A DNA stretch of 64,000 nt from positions 2,852,001 to 2,916,000 of the forward strand of contig NZ_AP028070.1 in NCBI RefSeq assembly GCF_030297175.1, read 5' to 3'. The notes under the pieces are model-generated. The model saw only the letters and a program-made list of their open reading frames with translations, made no database searches and was not told where the DNA came from. The DNA is from Marinobacter sp. LA51. Its GTDB lineage: Bacteria > Pseudomonadota > Gammaproteobacteria > Pseudomonadales > Oleiphilaceae. Positions 1-9,500 of the stretch are shown here, in pieces. Numbering within the stretch: position 1 is the stretch's first letter; the number at the start of each line of letters is the position of its first letter. Position numbers and translations under genes: made by a program.

Positions 1-299
1 AGATCAGCCAGAAGTTCAGCCAACTTGATGAACTCCCCGCCCGTTTCTACTCCTCCAGCTCGCTGGCCGCCTGTCGCCGGCTGACCATCGACGGCATTGG
101 CGTGTCGACGCTGCCCCTGAGTGTTATCGCCGATGAGCTGAAAAACGGCCAACTGGTTCGGCTGGATACCGCGTGGACACCGTCCCAACTGGAATTTACT
201 GCGTCCTACCCAAATGTGCCCTTCAACCCGGTTGCAGAGCTGGCCGCCAACCTGGCCGTGGGCATCTCCAAGGCCTACTCAGAGCCACCTGATAACTAA
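1..299 (+). CDS. LysR-family transcriptional regulator, C-terminal fragment (cut by window start)
   Basis: The open frame enters from base 3 and ends at TAA 297-299, giving about 98 residues without an N-terminus. The sequence resembles the last part of a LysR effector-binding domain: a C-R-R-L-T-I-D-G-I-G-V-S-T-L-P stretch (the usual 'G-x-G-I-x-x-L-P' turn before the final helices), then a beta strand and an amphipathic C-terminal helix. The HTH lies outside the window. The gene runs in the same direction as the oxoproline operon, 102 bases upstream, so it is a candidate regulator of that operon, which is inference from position only. Confidence 0.75.
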   Translation, partial: ISQKFSQLDELPARFYSSSSLAACRRLTIDGIGVSTLPLSVIADELKNGQLVRLDTAWTPSQLEFTASYPNVPFNPVAELAANLAVGISKAYSEPPDN

Positions 300-343
300 T
301 TTTTATAGCTAAACCCAAAAAACCATAATTAGATTTTTTCAAC

Positions 344-372
344 AGGAGGCATAACCTGTGAACAACAACTAA
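344..372 (+). promoter_or_regulatory. Strong Shine-Dalgarno before a four-codon micro-ORF
   Basis: In the AT-rich leader of the oxoproline operon a perfect AGGAGG (344-349) sits eight bases before GTG 358, which opens GTG-AAC-AAC-AAC-TAA (stop 370-372). The next gene has its own weaker GGGAG before ATG 401. It may be a leader mini-ORF for translational coupling or attenuation, or just chance in AT-rich DNA. Confidence 0.2.
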
Positions 373-400
373 ATTAATAATTCAATCGGGAGTTCCCGCC

Positions 401-1216
401 ATGCCCATAGGTGATTATTCGGAGTTCAAGATCAACCTGCTTGATCAGGCGGCCCCGCTGCGCGCCAGCATTCGTTCCGGAGCTCACACCGGCACAACCA
501 GCGGCATGGCGCCCAGCCTGGTTCAGGGCAACGTGGTTATCCTGCCTGCGGACTGGGCCGCCGACTTCCTGATGTATTGCCAGAGCAATCCGGTGGCTCT
601 GCCACTGATCGCAGTATCGGAACCCGGCAACCCGGCACTGCCAGACCTCGGCCATGATCTGGATATCCGCACCGACATCCCCGAATACCAGGTATTCCGG
701 GACGGCGAGCGTGCCGAAACCGTGACCGACATCCGGGATCTCTGGCAAGGCGACTTCGTTACCTTCGTGCTCGGCTGCTCCTTTTCCTTTGAAGACGCCC
801 TGACTCGTGCCGGCCTATCGATCCGGAACGTTGAGCAACAGGCAAACGTCTCCATGTATCGCTCCAACATCGCCACCCGGCCAGCCGGCCGGTTCCACGG
901 TGACATGGTGGTGTCCATGCGCCCCTTCAATGCCGCTGACGCCATACGCGCCATTCAGGTCACCACACGACTGCCAAAAGCCCATGGCGCCCCCGTGCAC
1001 ATCGGCGATCCGCGCCTGATCGGCATCAGCGACATCAGCATTCCGGATTTTGGCGATCCGGTGACGGTCAAAGGCGATGAATTACCACTGTTCTGGGCCT
1101 GCGGCGTGACGCCTCAAGTGGCCCTGGAAAACGCTCGGCCTCCAATTGCGATCACCCACGTACCGGGCAAGATGCTGCTCACTGAGCGGTTAAATGAAGA
1201 ATTGGCGGTGCTTTAA
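401..1216 (+). CDS. DUF1445 / D-glutamate cyclase-family protein (YcsI-like putative hydro-lyase)
   Basis: A 271-residue soluble protein, close to the usual length of the DUF1445 family. Recognisable family stretches include the N-terminal '[11 protein letters not shown]' motif (about residues 26-36), '[10 protein letters not shown]' (about 122-131) and the C-terminal 'W-A-C-G-V-T-P-Q' (about 229-236). The same domain forms the N-terminal part of the mammalian D-glutamate cyclase, which makes 5-oxo-D-proline from D-glutamate. Bacterial members are often annotated only as putative hydro-lyases. It is the first gene of a seven-gene operon ending in 5-oxoprolinase, so a role in forming or equilibrating 5-oxoproline is an attractive inference. 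Start ATG 401 has GGGAG eight bases upstream. Confidence 0.85.
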   Translation: MPIGDYSEFKINLLDQAAPLRASIRSGAHTGTTSGMAPSLVQGNVVILPADWAADFLMYCQSNPVALPLIAVSEPGNPALPDLGHDLDIRTDIPEYQVFRDGERAETVTDIRDLWQGDFVTFVLGCSFSFEDALTRAGLSIRNVEQQANVSMYRSNIATRPAGRFHGDMVVSMRPFNAADAIRAIQVTTRLPKAHGAPVHIGDPRLIGISDISIPDFGDPVTVKGDELPLFWACGVTPQVALENARPPIAITHVPGKMLLTERLNEELAVL

Positions 1217-1269
1217 CAGCCGCCCATCCACGACCAAAGCAACAAGAACGAAAGAACGGGAGAATTACT

Positions 1270-2235
1270 ATGTTCAAGCAACTTGCAACAGCCACACTCC
1301 TGACCGGGGCGTTCTTCACCTCGGCAGTTAGCGCTGATCAATGGCATATGCCGACCCCTTACGGTGATGCCAACCTGCCCACCAAGATTGCCTATGAGTT
1401 CGCTGAGAACATCAAGGACGGCACCAATGGCGACATCGAAGTCACCGTCCACTCCGGCGCCTCACTGGTCAAGCACCCGGAGATTCCGCGCGCGGTTCGC
1501 ACTGGCCAGGTTCAGATGGGCGAGATCTTTATCGGTATCATGGGTAACACCCACCCCGTGTTCAAACACGACAACATCCCGTTCCTGGCGACCAACTTCG
1601 ACGACGCCCGGAAATTGTGGGAAGCGGCCAAGCCCGAAGTTGAGAAGCAACTCGATAAAGAGGGCATGGTGCTGCTGTATTCCGTACCCTGGCCGGCCCA
1701 GAGTCTGTATACCAAGGCTCCGGTCAACAGCATGAGCGACCTTGAAGGTCTGAAGATGCGTGCCTACAGCCCGTCCACCTCACGCCTTGCCGATCTCATG
1801 AACACCACACCGACCACGGTGCAGGTACCGGAAATCCCGCAGGCATTCAGCACCGGCATCATCGACGCGATGATCACCTCGCCCTCCACCGGTGCCAATG
1901 GCCAAGCCTGGGACTACCTGTCCCACTACACGGACATCAAGGCCTGGATTCCCAAAAACGTTGTGGTTGCCAACAAGCGCGCCTTCCGTCGGCTCAGCGA
2001 TGAGCAGCGCCAGGTCATCCTGAAGGCTGCCGCCGAGGCTGAAGATCGGGGTTGGACCGGAGTGCGCGTCACCGCCGCAGAAGACACCGCAATCCTGGCG
2101 GAAAACGGCATCACGGTGTCCGAGCCTTCTGAGGAGCTGATGCAAGAGTTCCAGAAGATTGGCGACGTCATGATCAAGGAATGGGAACAGGAAGCGCCCA
2201 AAGAAGTAGGCGCCATTCTCGAAAACTACCGCTAA
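1270..2235 (+). CDS. TRAP transporter substrate-binding protein (DctP type)
   Basis: A periplasmic solute receptor of 321 residues. A signal peptide covers about residues 1-22 (cleavage after V-S-A). The mature part has the DctP fold signatures, including L-K-M-R-A-Y with Arg164, the arginine that normally pairs with the ligand carboxylate, and an 'I-P-Q-A-F-S-T-G' segment. It lies 53 bases after the DUF1445 gene and upstream of matching DctQ and DctM membrane subunits, separated from them by a strong hairpin. Next to oxoprolinase genes the likely ligand is 5-oxoproline (pyroglutamate) or a similar amino-acid-derived carboxylate. The ligand is inferred, the family is clear. Confidence 0.92.
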   Translation: MFKQLATATLLTGAFFTSAVSADQWHMPTPYGDANLPTKIAYEFAENIKDGTNGDIEVTVHSGASLVKHPEIPRAVRTGQVQMGEIFIGIMGNTHPVFKHDNIPFLATNFDDARKLWEAAKPEVEKQLDKEGMVLLYSVPWPAQSLYTKAPVNSMSDLEGLKMRAYSPSTSRLADLMNTTPTTVQVPEIPQAFSTGIIDAMITSPSTGANGQAWDYLSHYTDIKAWIPKNVVVANKRAFRRLSDEQRQVILKAAAEAEDRGWTGVRVTAAEDTAILAENGITVSEPSEELMQEFQKIGDVMIKEWEQEAPKEVGAILENYR

Positions 2236-2252
2236 CGCTGGACGTACAAGAC

Positions 2253-2281
2253 GCCCTCCGCCGGTCTGTTCCGGGGAGGGC
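2253..2281 (+). promoter_or_regulatory. Intra-operon stem-loop between the TRAP binding protein and membrane subunits
   Basis: GCCCTCC (2253-2259) and CCGG (2261-2264) pair with CCGG (2271-2274) and GGAGGGC (2275-2281), leaving one bulged G and a six-base loop. No T-run follows. It begins 17 bases after the binding-protein stop. A hairpin in this position commonly protects the upstream message so that the binding protein is made in excess over its membrane partners. That role is inferred. Confidence 0.6.
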
Positions 2282-2301
2282 CGACTTGGGAGGCACCTGA
2301 C

Positions 2302-2820
2302 ATGAGCTCTATTCGCGACAAGTTTTATCTGGCATCCGGTTACGCCGCCGGCTTCTGCATCGCACTGATCATGGTGGTCATACTGCTGCAGATCGTTGGC
2401 CGGATTTTCGGCTTTATCATTCCGTCTGCCGAGGACGTGTCCGGGTACGCGCTCGCCGCCTCCACCTTCTTCGGCCTGGCCTATACCTTCCACGAGGGTG
2501 GCCACATCCGGGTTACCCTGGTTATCCAGAAGTGGCCTGCCAAGGCCCGCTTCATCCAGGAACTGCTCGTGCTTCTGTTCGGTCTCGGTCTGGCCTGCTA
2601 CATGACTTACTACTGCTGGCACATGGTGTACGAATCCTACATTTTTGAGGAAGTATCCCACGGCTATATTCCGATCCCGATCTGGATCCCGCAGATCCCG
2701 GTAGGGCTGGGCATGCTGGCCCTTAACATCGCTATCCTGGACGATCTGGTTGCGGTCCTACGCAAGCAGACACCGTCCTACCAGCAGCACGAAAGCGACA
2801 TCAACCTGGAGGAAATCTGA
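2302..2820 (+). CDS. TRAP transporter small membrane subunit (DctQ type)
   Basis: A 172-residue inner-membrane protein with four predicted hydrophobic segments, the usual layout of DctQ. The family 'E-D-V-S-G-Y-A-L-A-A-S-T-F-F-G-L-A-Y-T' segment (second helix) and 'H-I-R-V' following it are present. GGGAGG lies eight bases before ATG 2302. Its stop overlaps the start of the large subunit by one base (TGATG), so the two membrane subunits are translationally coupled. It works with the DctM subunit to import the ligand captured by the upstream binding protein using a sodium or proton gradient. Confidence 0.9.
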   Translation: MSSIRDKFYLASGYAAGFCIALIMVVILLQIVGRIFGFIIPSAEDVSGYALAASTFFGLAYTFHEGGHIRVTLVIQKWPAKARFIQELLVLLFGLGLACYMTYYCWHMVYESYIFEEVSHGYIPIPIWIPQIPVGLGMLALNIAILDDLVAVLRKQTPSYQQHESDINLEEI

Positions 2821-4127
2821 TGGATACCACTTTACTTTCCATCATCCTCGCCGTATCGATGATCCTGATGCTCGCCGTGGGCGTCTGGGTCTCACTGACC
2901 CTGGTTGGCATCGGTGTTCTGGGCCTTTTACTGGCTGGCAACGACCAGATCGGCCTGCTCTTTGCCACCTCCAGCTGGGGCGCCAGCACTGGCTGGTCAC
3001 TGACCGCGCTGCCCATGTTTATCTGGATGGGTGAGGTGCTGTTCCGCACCCGCCTGTCTGAGGACCTGTTCAAGGGGCTTTCCCCTTGGATGGGTGGCTT
3101 GCCGGGCAAACTCCTGCACGTGAACATTCTGAGCTGCGGCATTTTTGCGGCGGTATCCGGCTCTTCTGCCGCCACCGCCGCCACCATCGGCCGCATGACG
3201 CTACCAGAGCTGAAAGCCCAGGGTTACAGCGACCGCATGGCAGTGGGCACACTGGCCGGCTCCGGCACCCTGGGGCTGCTGATTCCGCCGTCGATCATCC
3301 TGATCGTCTACGGGGTTGCCGCCGAGGTGTCCATTGGCCGTCTGTTCATCGCCGGCGCCCTGCCCGGACTGATGCTGGTGGCCATGTTCATGGGTTACAC
3401 CATGATATGGGCCAAGCTCAATAAAGACGAGATGCCCGTACACAAGAAGGAGCAAATCTCCTTCGCCGCCAAGATCAAAGCCTTGCGCATGCTGCTGCCA
3501 ATTGTCGGCCTGATCGTCTTCGTGCTGGGTTCAATCTACGGTGGCTTTACCACCCCAACCGAGGCGGCCGCCCTGGGTGTCTTTGGTGCCCTGCTGCTGG
3601 CCTTGGCCACGGGCTCCCTGACCCCGTCAAGCTTCAAGGAAAGCCTGCTCGGTGCGGTGAAGAGCTCCTGCATGATCGGCCTGATCCTGGTGGGTGCGCA
3701 CTTCCTCACCCTCGCCATGGGTTTCCTGGGCATCCCCCGGGAACTGGCCGAATGGATCGGCGGCATGTCCCTGTCCTCGTTTGAGCTGCTGGTGTGCCTG
3801 ACCGCGCTGTTCGTCCTGCTGGGCTGCTTCCTGGATGGTATTTCCGTGGTGGTTCTGACGGTGGCGGTGGTCATGCCGATGGTGCAGCAGGCCGGTATCG
3901 ACATGCTCTGGTTCGGTATCTTTATCGTTCTGGTGGTGGAAATGGCGCAGATCACACCGCCGGTCGGCTTTAACCTGTTTGTTATCCAGGCTCTGACCGG
4001 CAAAGACATTCTGTACGTCGCTCGTGCGGCTCTGCCCTTCTTCCTGCTGATCATGGCGGCGCTGTTCCTGATCGGCTGGTTCCCGGAAATTGTCACCTAC
4101 CTGCCTCAAACCATGAGTCAGGGCTAG
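2820..4127 (+). CDS. TRAP transporter large permease (DctM type)
   Basis: A 435-residue polytopic protein, normal for DctM. It shows repeated long hydrophobic helices and family stretches such as 'G-S-S-A-A-T-A-A-T-I-G', 'S-G-T-L-G-L-L-I-P-P-S', 'T-P-T-E-A-A-A' and 'Q-I-T-P-P-V-G-F-N-L-F-V'. It forms the transport channel with DctQ. It starts on the stop codon of dctQ and is followed 31 bases later by pxpA with its own AGGAGG. Because the transporter is embedded between DUF1445 and pxpABC, its substrate is most likely 5-oxoproline or a close precursor. Confidence 0.93.
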   Translation: MDTTLLSIILAVSMILMLAVGVWVSLTLVGIGVLGLLLAGNDQIGLLFATSSWGASTGWSLTALPMFIWMGEVLFRTRLSEDLFKGLSPWMGGLPGKLLHVNILSCGIFAAVSGSSAATAATIGRMTLPELKAQGYSDRMAVGTLAGSGTLGLLIPPSIILIVYGVAAEVSIGRLFIAGALPGLMLVAMFMGYTMIWAKLNKDEMPVHKKEQISFAAKIKALRMLLPIVGLIVFVLGSIYGGFTTPTEAAALGVFGALLLALATGSLTPSSFKESLLGAVKSSCMIGLILVGAHFLTLAMGFLGIPRELAEWIGGMSLSSFELLVCLTALFVLLGCFLDGISVVVLTVAVVMPMVQQAGIDMLWFGIFIVLVVEMAQITPPVGFNLFVIQALTGKDILYVARAALPFFLLIMAALFLIGWFPEIVTYLPQTMSQG

Positions 4128-4158
4128 GGCACGACACGCACGTTTCAGGAGGATTCCA

Positions 4159-4893
4159 ATGAAACTCAACTGTGACATGGGCGAAAGCTTCGGTAGCTGG
4201 ACCAAGGGTATGGATGCCGACGTAATGCCCTTCATCGACATGGCCAACATTGCCTGCGGCTTTCACGCGTCTGATCCGCTTACCATGGACCAGACCGTGC
4301 GCATGGCCATCGCGGAAAACGTAACCATCGGTGCCCACCCGGGCTACCCGGATCTGCTCGGCTTTGGCCGACGCGATATCGACCTGCGCCCGGACGAACT
4401 CAAGGCCATTCTGGTGTATCAGATGGCGGCTCTGGATGGCATCTGTCGCACCCACGGCACTGCTATCCAGCACGTAAAACCTCACGGTGCGCTATACAAC
4501 AAGATGGCCGTTGACCACACCACCCTATCGGTGGTGATGGCCGCAGTCCGGGACTATGCGCCTCACTGCCCACTGGTAGTCATGGCCACACCCGACGCCG
4601 ACGATGTGCTCGACCGCGCCAAAGAATTCGGTATCGATGTCTGGTTTGAGGCATTTTCCGATCGCGCATACAGCGACGAGGGCCGGCTGGTGAAACGCTC
4701 GGTGCCGGGTGCGGTGCACGAATCCACCGAGGCCATCGAAAAACAGGTCACGCAGATCATCAAGGAGGGCACGGTGACCTCTATTTCCGGCAAGCGTATC
4801 CCGATCCGGGCCGACACCATCTGCATCCACGGTGACAGCACCCACGCCGTTGAGGCCGCCCGCCATATGCGCCAGGTCGTACAAGCGCTATGA
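4159..4893 (+). CDS. pxpA: 5-oxoprolinase subunit PxpA (LamB/YcsF family)
   Basis: A 244-residue LamB/YcsF protein, full length. Hallmarks: N-C-D-M-G-E-S-F-G at residues 4-12, A-C-G-F-H-A-S-D-P around 33-41, G-A-H-P-G-Y-P-D-L followed by G-F-G-R-R, and V-K-P-H-G-A-L-Y-N. With PxpB and PxpC it forms the ATP-dependent bacterial 5-oxoprolinase that hydrolyses 5-oxoproline to L-glutamate in the cytoplasm. AGGAGG precedes ATG 4159. Its last four bases (ATGA) overlap the start of pxpB, indicating tight coupling. Confidence 0.95.
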   Translation: MKLNCDMGESFGSWTKGMDADVMPFIDMANIACGFHASDPLTMDQTVRMAIAENVTIGAHPGYPDLLGFGRRDIDLRPDELKAILVYQMAALDGICRTHGTAIQHVKPHGALYNKMAVDHTTLSVVMAAVRDYAPHCPLVVMATPDADDVLDRAKEFGIDVWFEAFSDRAYSDEGRLVKRSVPGAVHESTEAIEKQVTQIIKEGTVTSISGKRIPIRADTICIHGDSTHAVEAARHMRQVVQAL

Positions 4894-5582
4894 GAATCGA
4901 GGGCATCAACGAAAGCACCTGCATCGTCTACTTCGGGGATACCATCTGCGATGAGACTGCGGGACTGGTGAAGCAGGCGACCGACAACATCCGGTCGGCG
5001 CTGTCGGATGTCATCACCGACCTGGTGCCCTCTTACACCTCGGTGATGGTCTGTTACGACCTCGAACGCATCGACCGGTTTGGCATCCACACCCGTCTGC
5101 GCCAGGCCCTGGAAGGCGGAGCCGAAAAAGCACAGGACGACGCCGCAGCCCAGACCCTCGAACTGCCGGTCTACTATGGCCCCGAGGTTGCCCTGGATCT
5201 CAAGGATGTCTGCGAGTTCTCCGGCCTGTCCACCGACGAGGTCATTCGCATTCACAGCGAGCAGACCTATCGGGTTTACGCCATTGGTTTCAGCCCGGGC
5301 TTTGCCTTTCTCGGCAGTACCGACCAGCGCATTGCCATGCCCCGAAAATCAACACCGCGGCTGAAAGTGCCGGTGGGCAGCGTGGGTATTGCCGGGTCAC
5401 AAACCGCCATTTACCCCAGCGCGACACCGGGCGGCTGGCAGATCGTCGGGCGCACCCCCAGCAAGATGGTGGATTGGGACAGCGAGTCGCTGGCCCTGGC
5501 GCAGATTGGCGACCGGATCAAATTCCGCTCGATCGACCGGGAAGAATTTATCAGCCTCGGGGGCCAATTCGATGAGCTTTGA
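4890..5582 (+). CDS. pxpB: 5-oxoprolinase subunit PxpB (KipI-like)
   Basis: A 230-residue protein of the carboxyltransferase-domain C/D family (KipI in Bacillus, PxpB in E. coli). Diagnostic motifs are G-F-S-P-G-F-A-F-L-G, 'R-K-S-T-P-R-L-K-V-P-V-G-S-V-G-I-A-G' and 'T-P-G-G-W-Q-I-V-G-R-T-P'. It overlaps pxpA by four bases and pxpC by eleven, so the three subunits are made from one coupled message. It provides part of the ATP-driven oxoprolinase complex. Confidence 0.94.
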   Translation: MRIEGINESTCIVYFGDTICDETAGLVKQATDNIRSALSDVITDLVPSYTSVMVCYDLERIDRFGIHTRLRQALEGGAEKAQDDAAAQTLELPVYYGPEVALDLKDVCEFSGLSTDEVIRIHSEQTYRVYAIGFSPGFAFLGSTDQRIAMPRKSTPRLKVPVGSVGIAGSQTAIYPSATPGGWQIVGRTPSKMVDWDSESLALAQIGDRIKFRSIDREEFISLGGQFDEL

Positions 5583-6513
5583 AGTATTGGATCCGGGCAT
5601 GCTGACGCAGGTTCAGGATATGGGCCGGCTTGGTTACCAGCACATTGGTGTCACCACTGGTGGTCCCATGGATGAGCACGCCTTTCTGTGGGCCAACCGC
5701 CTGCTTAACAATCCCCTGAACGCGCCACAGCTGGAAATCACTTTCGGCCGTCTGAGCCTGCTGGCCCACAGCGATACCAGCATTGCCCTGACCGGGGCGG
5801 ACCTGGGGGCACGCCTGAACGAACGCCCGATTGCCCCCTGGCAAACCTACGAAATCAAACAGGGCGACCGGCTCAGCTTCAGTATGCCGGTGGTGGGTTT
5901 ACGAGCCTACCTGGCGGTGAGCGGTGGATTGGACGTGCCGGCCAGACTGGGTAGCGCGGCTACCGTCAGCCGGGAACAGCTTGGCGGCCTGGATGGCACC
6001 GGCGCCAAACTAGCCAAGGGTGACCGTATACCGCTGGCGCCGCCATCGGCTGTTGCCAAGGCGAGCGTGCCCTACAGTGAAATTCCGGATTACCGGAAAC
6101 CTTTACGAGTAGGCGTGATTCCCGGCTACCAGTACCGACATTTTCCACGCTCGGCCCGGGCCCGCTTTTTCACTTCGGAATATCAGGTCAGTCAGAATAT
6201 CGACCGCATGGGGTATCGATTGTCGGGGGAAGCCATCCACGGCGACCTGGACGGCATTATCTCGGAAGGTATTGCCTATGGCTCTATCCAGATTCCCACC
6301 GATGGCCAGCCCATCGTCCTGATGAAGGATCGACAGACCATTGGCGGATATCCGAAGATCGGATCATTGAGCGCCCTGGGAGCAGGCCAACTGGCCCAGC
6401 GGGCACCCGGTGCGTCCGTGAGCTTCTACCTCACCGATGTGGCAGAGGCGGAAGCCCGACGCATGATCTTCAATCACCGGTTACGGCAGGGAGCACCCGG
6501 CACCACCGGCTGA
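5572..6513 (+). CDS. pxpC: 5-oxoprolinase subunit PxpC (KipA-like, biotin-dependent carboxyltransferase domain)
   Basis: A 313-residue protein starting at ATG 5572 inside the end of pxpB. An open frame continues further upstream, but that part is out-of-register translation of pxpB and lacks family similarity. Family signatures from the chosen start: 'G-M-L-T-Q-V-Q-D-M-G-R-L-G-Y-Q', G-G-P-M-D, L-T-G-A-D-L-G and the C-terminal 'Q-T-I-G-G-Y-P-K-I-G'. It completes the PxpABC oxoprolinase. It ends in a double stop TGA-TAA inside a hairpin shared with the convergent putA gene. Confidence 0.93.
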   Translation: MSFEVLDPGMLTQVQDMGRLGYQHIGVTTGGPMDEHAFLWANRLLNNPLNAPQLEITFGRLSLLAHSDTSIALTGADLGARLNERPIAPWQTYEIKQGDRLSFSMPVVGLRAYLAVSGGLDVPARLGSAATVSREQLGGLDGTGAKLAKGDRIPLAPPSAVAKASVPYSEIPDYRKPLRVGVIPGYQYRHFPRSARARFFTSEYQVSQNIDRMGYRLSGEAIHGDLDGIISEGIAYGSIQIPTDGQPIVLMKDRQTIGGYPKIGSLSALGAGQLAQRAPGASVSFYLTDVAEAEARRMIFNHRLRQGAPGTTG

Positions 6514-6530
6514 TAAGCCCGCGGTGCCGG
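6497..6530. terminator. Convergent stem-loop between pxpC and putA
   Basis: CCGGCACC (6497-6504) pairs with GGTGCCGG (6523-6530). The loop contains the pxpC stop codons and a small inner GGC/GCC stem. There is no T-tract, so this may be a processing hairpin or a weak bidirectional terminator between the two convergent transcripts. Confidence 0.4.
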
Positions 6531-6538
6531 ATCGGGCG

Positions 6539-9500
6539 TCACTCAGACGCCGCGATCAGGCTTGCGTTACCACCGGCTGCAGTAGTATCCACACACAGGT
6601 GGCGCTCGATCACGAAACGCTGGTCCAGCCTGTGCTCGGTGATCAGCGGCAGCAGTGCGCCTTCGCGCTTGGCCAGGGCCAGGCGATAATCACGCAGCAA
6701 CTCCTGCTGGGCACAGCTGACCACGGCCTCAAAGCCATTGGCAGTTGCCAGCGCTTCTGGCTCCAGCTGGCCGTCGATACCCACGATCGGCAGACCGGCC
6801 TTGGCCGCCTCGTTGACCTTGACTTCAACGCCTGGCGCAACCACGACCACCTTGTTGCCCTGAGACAGCGCCACACCGGCCTGCTCCAGCGCAGTTGCCT
6901 GATCCGGCCCGAGACACAGCACCACGCCACGGGCATGGTTGGTCAGGCGATTCAGCTCGCCGGTTGGCCCCGGCATTTCCTCAGCGTGGGCGTCCAGTGG
7001 CGCCGGAAGGTCACCGAAGATCGGCTTGAGCAGGGCCATGCGGTCATCTGGCTTCTGGGTTTTCAGTGAATCCAGCTTGCCGATCAGGCTCTGCAGCTTC
7101 TTGGCATCCACCGACTTACCACCGGATTGCGCCGGCACTTCGACGGTATTGCCTTTGATGAAGCGACGCACGTACTGCGGACCACCGGCCTTCGGACCAG
7201 TGCCCGACAACCCTTCACCGCCAAACGGCTGGGAGCCAACAATGGCGCCAATCTGATTCCGGTTCACGTAGGTGTTACCCACCTTGATACGGCTGGCAAT
7301 CCGATCCACCCGGCGATCAACCCGGCTGTGGATACCGAAGGTCAGGCCGTAGCCTTTGGCGTTAACACTATCCACCACCTTGTCGATGTCCTTGGCTTCA
7401 AACGTCGCCACATGCAGCACCGGGCCGAAGATTTCCTCTTCCATTTCCTCGATACCAGATACCTTCAGTACCGCCGGAGACACGAACAGACCGTTATCCG
7501 GCACTGGCAGTTTCTTCAAGAGCTTGCCGTTGCGCTCGAAGTTGTCGCAATGATCGACAATCTTCTTGCGGGCGGTTTCATCGATGACCGGACCGACATC
7601 GGTGGACAACAACCAGGGGTTGCCAATGCCCAGTTCTTCCATGGCTCCGTAGAGCATTTCCAACAGGTGATCGGCGATGTCCTTCTGCACATACAGCATG
7701 CGCAAGGCGGAACAACGCTGACCGGCGCTCTGGAACGACGACGCCAGCACATCCCGGACAACCTGCTCCGGCAATGCCGTGGAATCCACGATCATGGCGT
7801 TCATGCCGCCTGTTTCCGCCACCAGCGGAGCGTCCGGCGCCATGTTCTCGGTCATCACCTTGTTGATGCGCTGCGCGGTCGCGGTGGAACCGGTGAAGCA
7901 GACACCGGAAACCCGGGAGTCGGAAGTCAGTGCGGCACCGACAGTAGCGCCGGTACCCGGCAGCAGCTGCATCGCGTCTTTAGGAATACCGGCCTCGTAC
8001 ATCAGCTCCACGGCGCGGATTGCCAGCAAGGAGGTCTGCTCCGCCGGCTTGGCCAGCACGGTGTTACCGGCGGCCAGGTTGGCCAGGATCTGACCGGTGA
8101 AGATGGCCAGTGGGAAGTTCCACGGCGAGATGCAGCACATAACGCCACGGGCATCGCCGGCGTCTTTGTAGCGGACCGCTTCGTTGGCGTAGAACTCGGC
8201 AAAGTCCACCGCCTCACGAATCTCAGCAATTGCGTCCAACAGCGACTTGCCCGCCTCGCGGGTGGTCAGCGCGAACAACTCGTAGGCGTGCTCCTCGTAA
8301 AGCTCACCGACCCTGCGCACGCAGGCAGCGCGCTCTTCCGCAGACTTGGCAGACCAGGCTTTGAAGCCTTCCTGGGCCGCCGATACAGCAGTATCAACGT
8401 CAGCATCGGTTGCCTGGGTAACGTGGCCTACCAGATCTTCCGGATCGGCCGGGTTACGCACCACCTGAACTTCGGTACCGGATACCTCGCCTGCAATCAG
8501 CGGGCCGCCTTTCCAGCGGTGACTGCGGAAAGCGTCGCGGCCGGCATCGATTTCCTGCACGGTGACCGGATCGGTGATGTCCCAGCCCTTGGAATTGCGG
8601 CGCTGGTCCCCGAACAGCTTGAACGGGTGCACGATGGCTTTGCTGGAGATGTTATCGCCCATTTCACGGACCGCATCGATCGGGTCCTTGGCGATTTCCT
8701 CCGGGGTAATGCTCTTGTCGACGATCTGGTTCACGAACGAGCTGTTGGCACCGTTTTCCAGCAGACGGCGAACCAGGTACGCCAGCAGATCCTTGTGCGG
8801 CCCGACCGGGGCATAGATGCGGCACGGAACACCGCTCGCCTTCAGGACCTCGTTGTGCAGGGACTCACCCATGCCATGCAAACGCTGGAACTCGTAACTG
8901 CTCACGCCCTTGAGCTTGGCCAGCTCCAGGATCGTGGACACCGAGTGGGCGTTGTGGGTGGCGAACTGTGGGTAAATCCGGTCCGTCATGTTGATCAGTT
9001 TGGTCGCGCAGGAAACGAACGACACGTCACTGCACGCTTTGCGGGTAAAGACCGGGAAGCCGTCCAGACCCATGACCTGGGCACGCTTGATCTCGGCATC
9101 CCAGTAGGCGCCCTTAACCAGACGCACCATGAACCGGCGGTCGTACTTCTCGGCCAGGCCGTAGAGCCAGTCCAGGGTAAAGGAAGAGCGCTTGCCGTAG
9201 GCCTGCACCACCACGCCAAAGCCATCCCAGCCGGCCAGCTCAGGATCGGCCACCAGCTCCTCAATGACGTCCAGGGACAGATCCAGGCGGTCCTGCTCCT
9301 CGGCATCGATGTTAAAGCCCATGTTGGCAGCGGCGGCTTTCTTGACCAGGGTACGGGCGCGGGGCAGCAATTCATTCATCACCCGCTCTTTGTTGCCAAA
9401 CTCGTAGCGGGCCAGTAACGCGGACAGCTTCACCGAAATGCCCGGGTTCTTGCGCACATCGCCCTTGCACGCCTTGGCAATGCTGTCGATCGCGTTGGAA

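Noticed and set aside
1780..2661. A 293-codon minus-strand frame
   Set aside because: Complement of dctP/dctQ coding sequence; no motif, no Shine-Dalgarno and it crosses two convincing genes.
7127..9418. A 763-codon open frame on the plus strand
   Set aside because: It lies wholly antisense to putA, shows no domain signature, is rich in His/Gln/Arg as expected for the complement of GC-rich coding DNA, and has no ribosome site.
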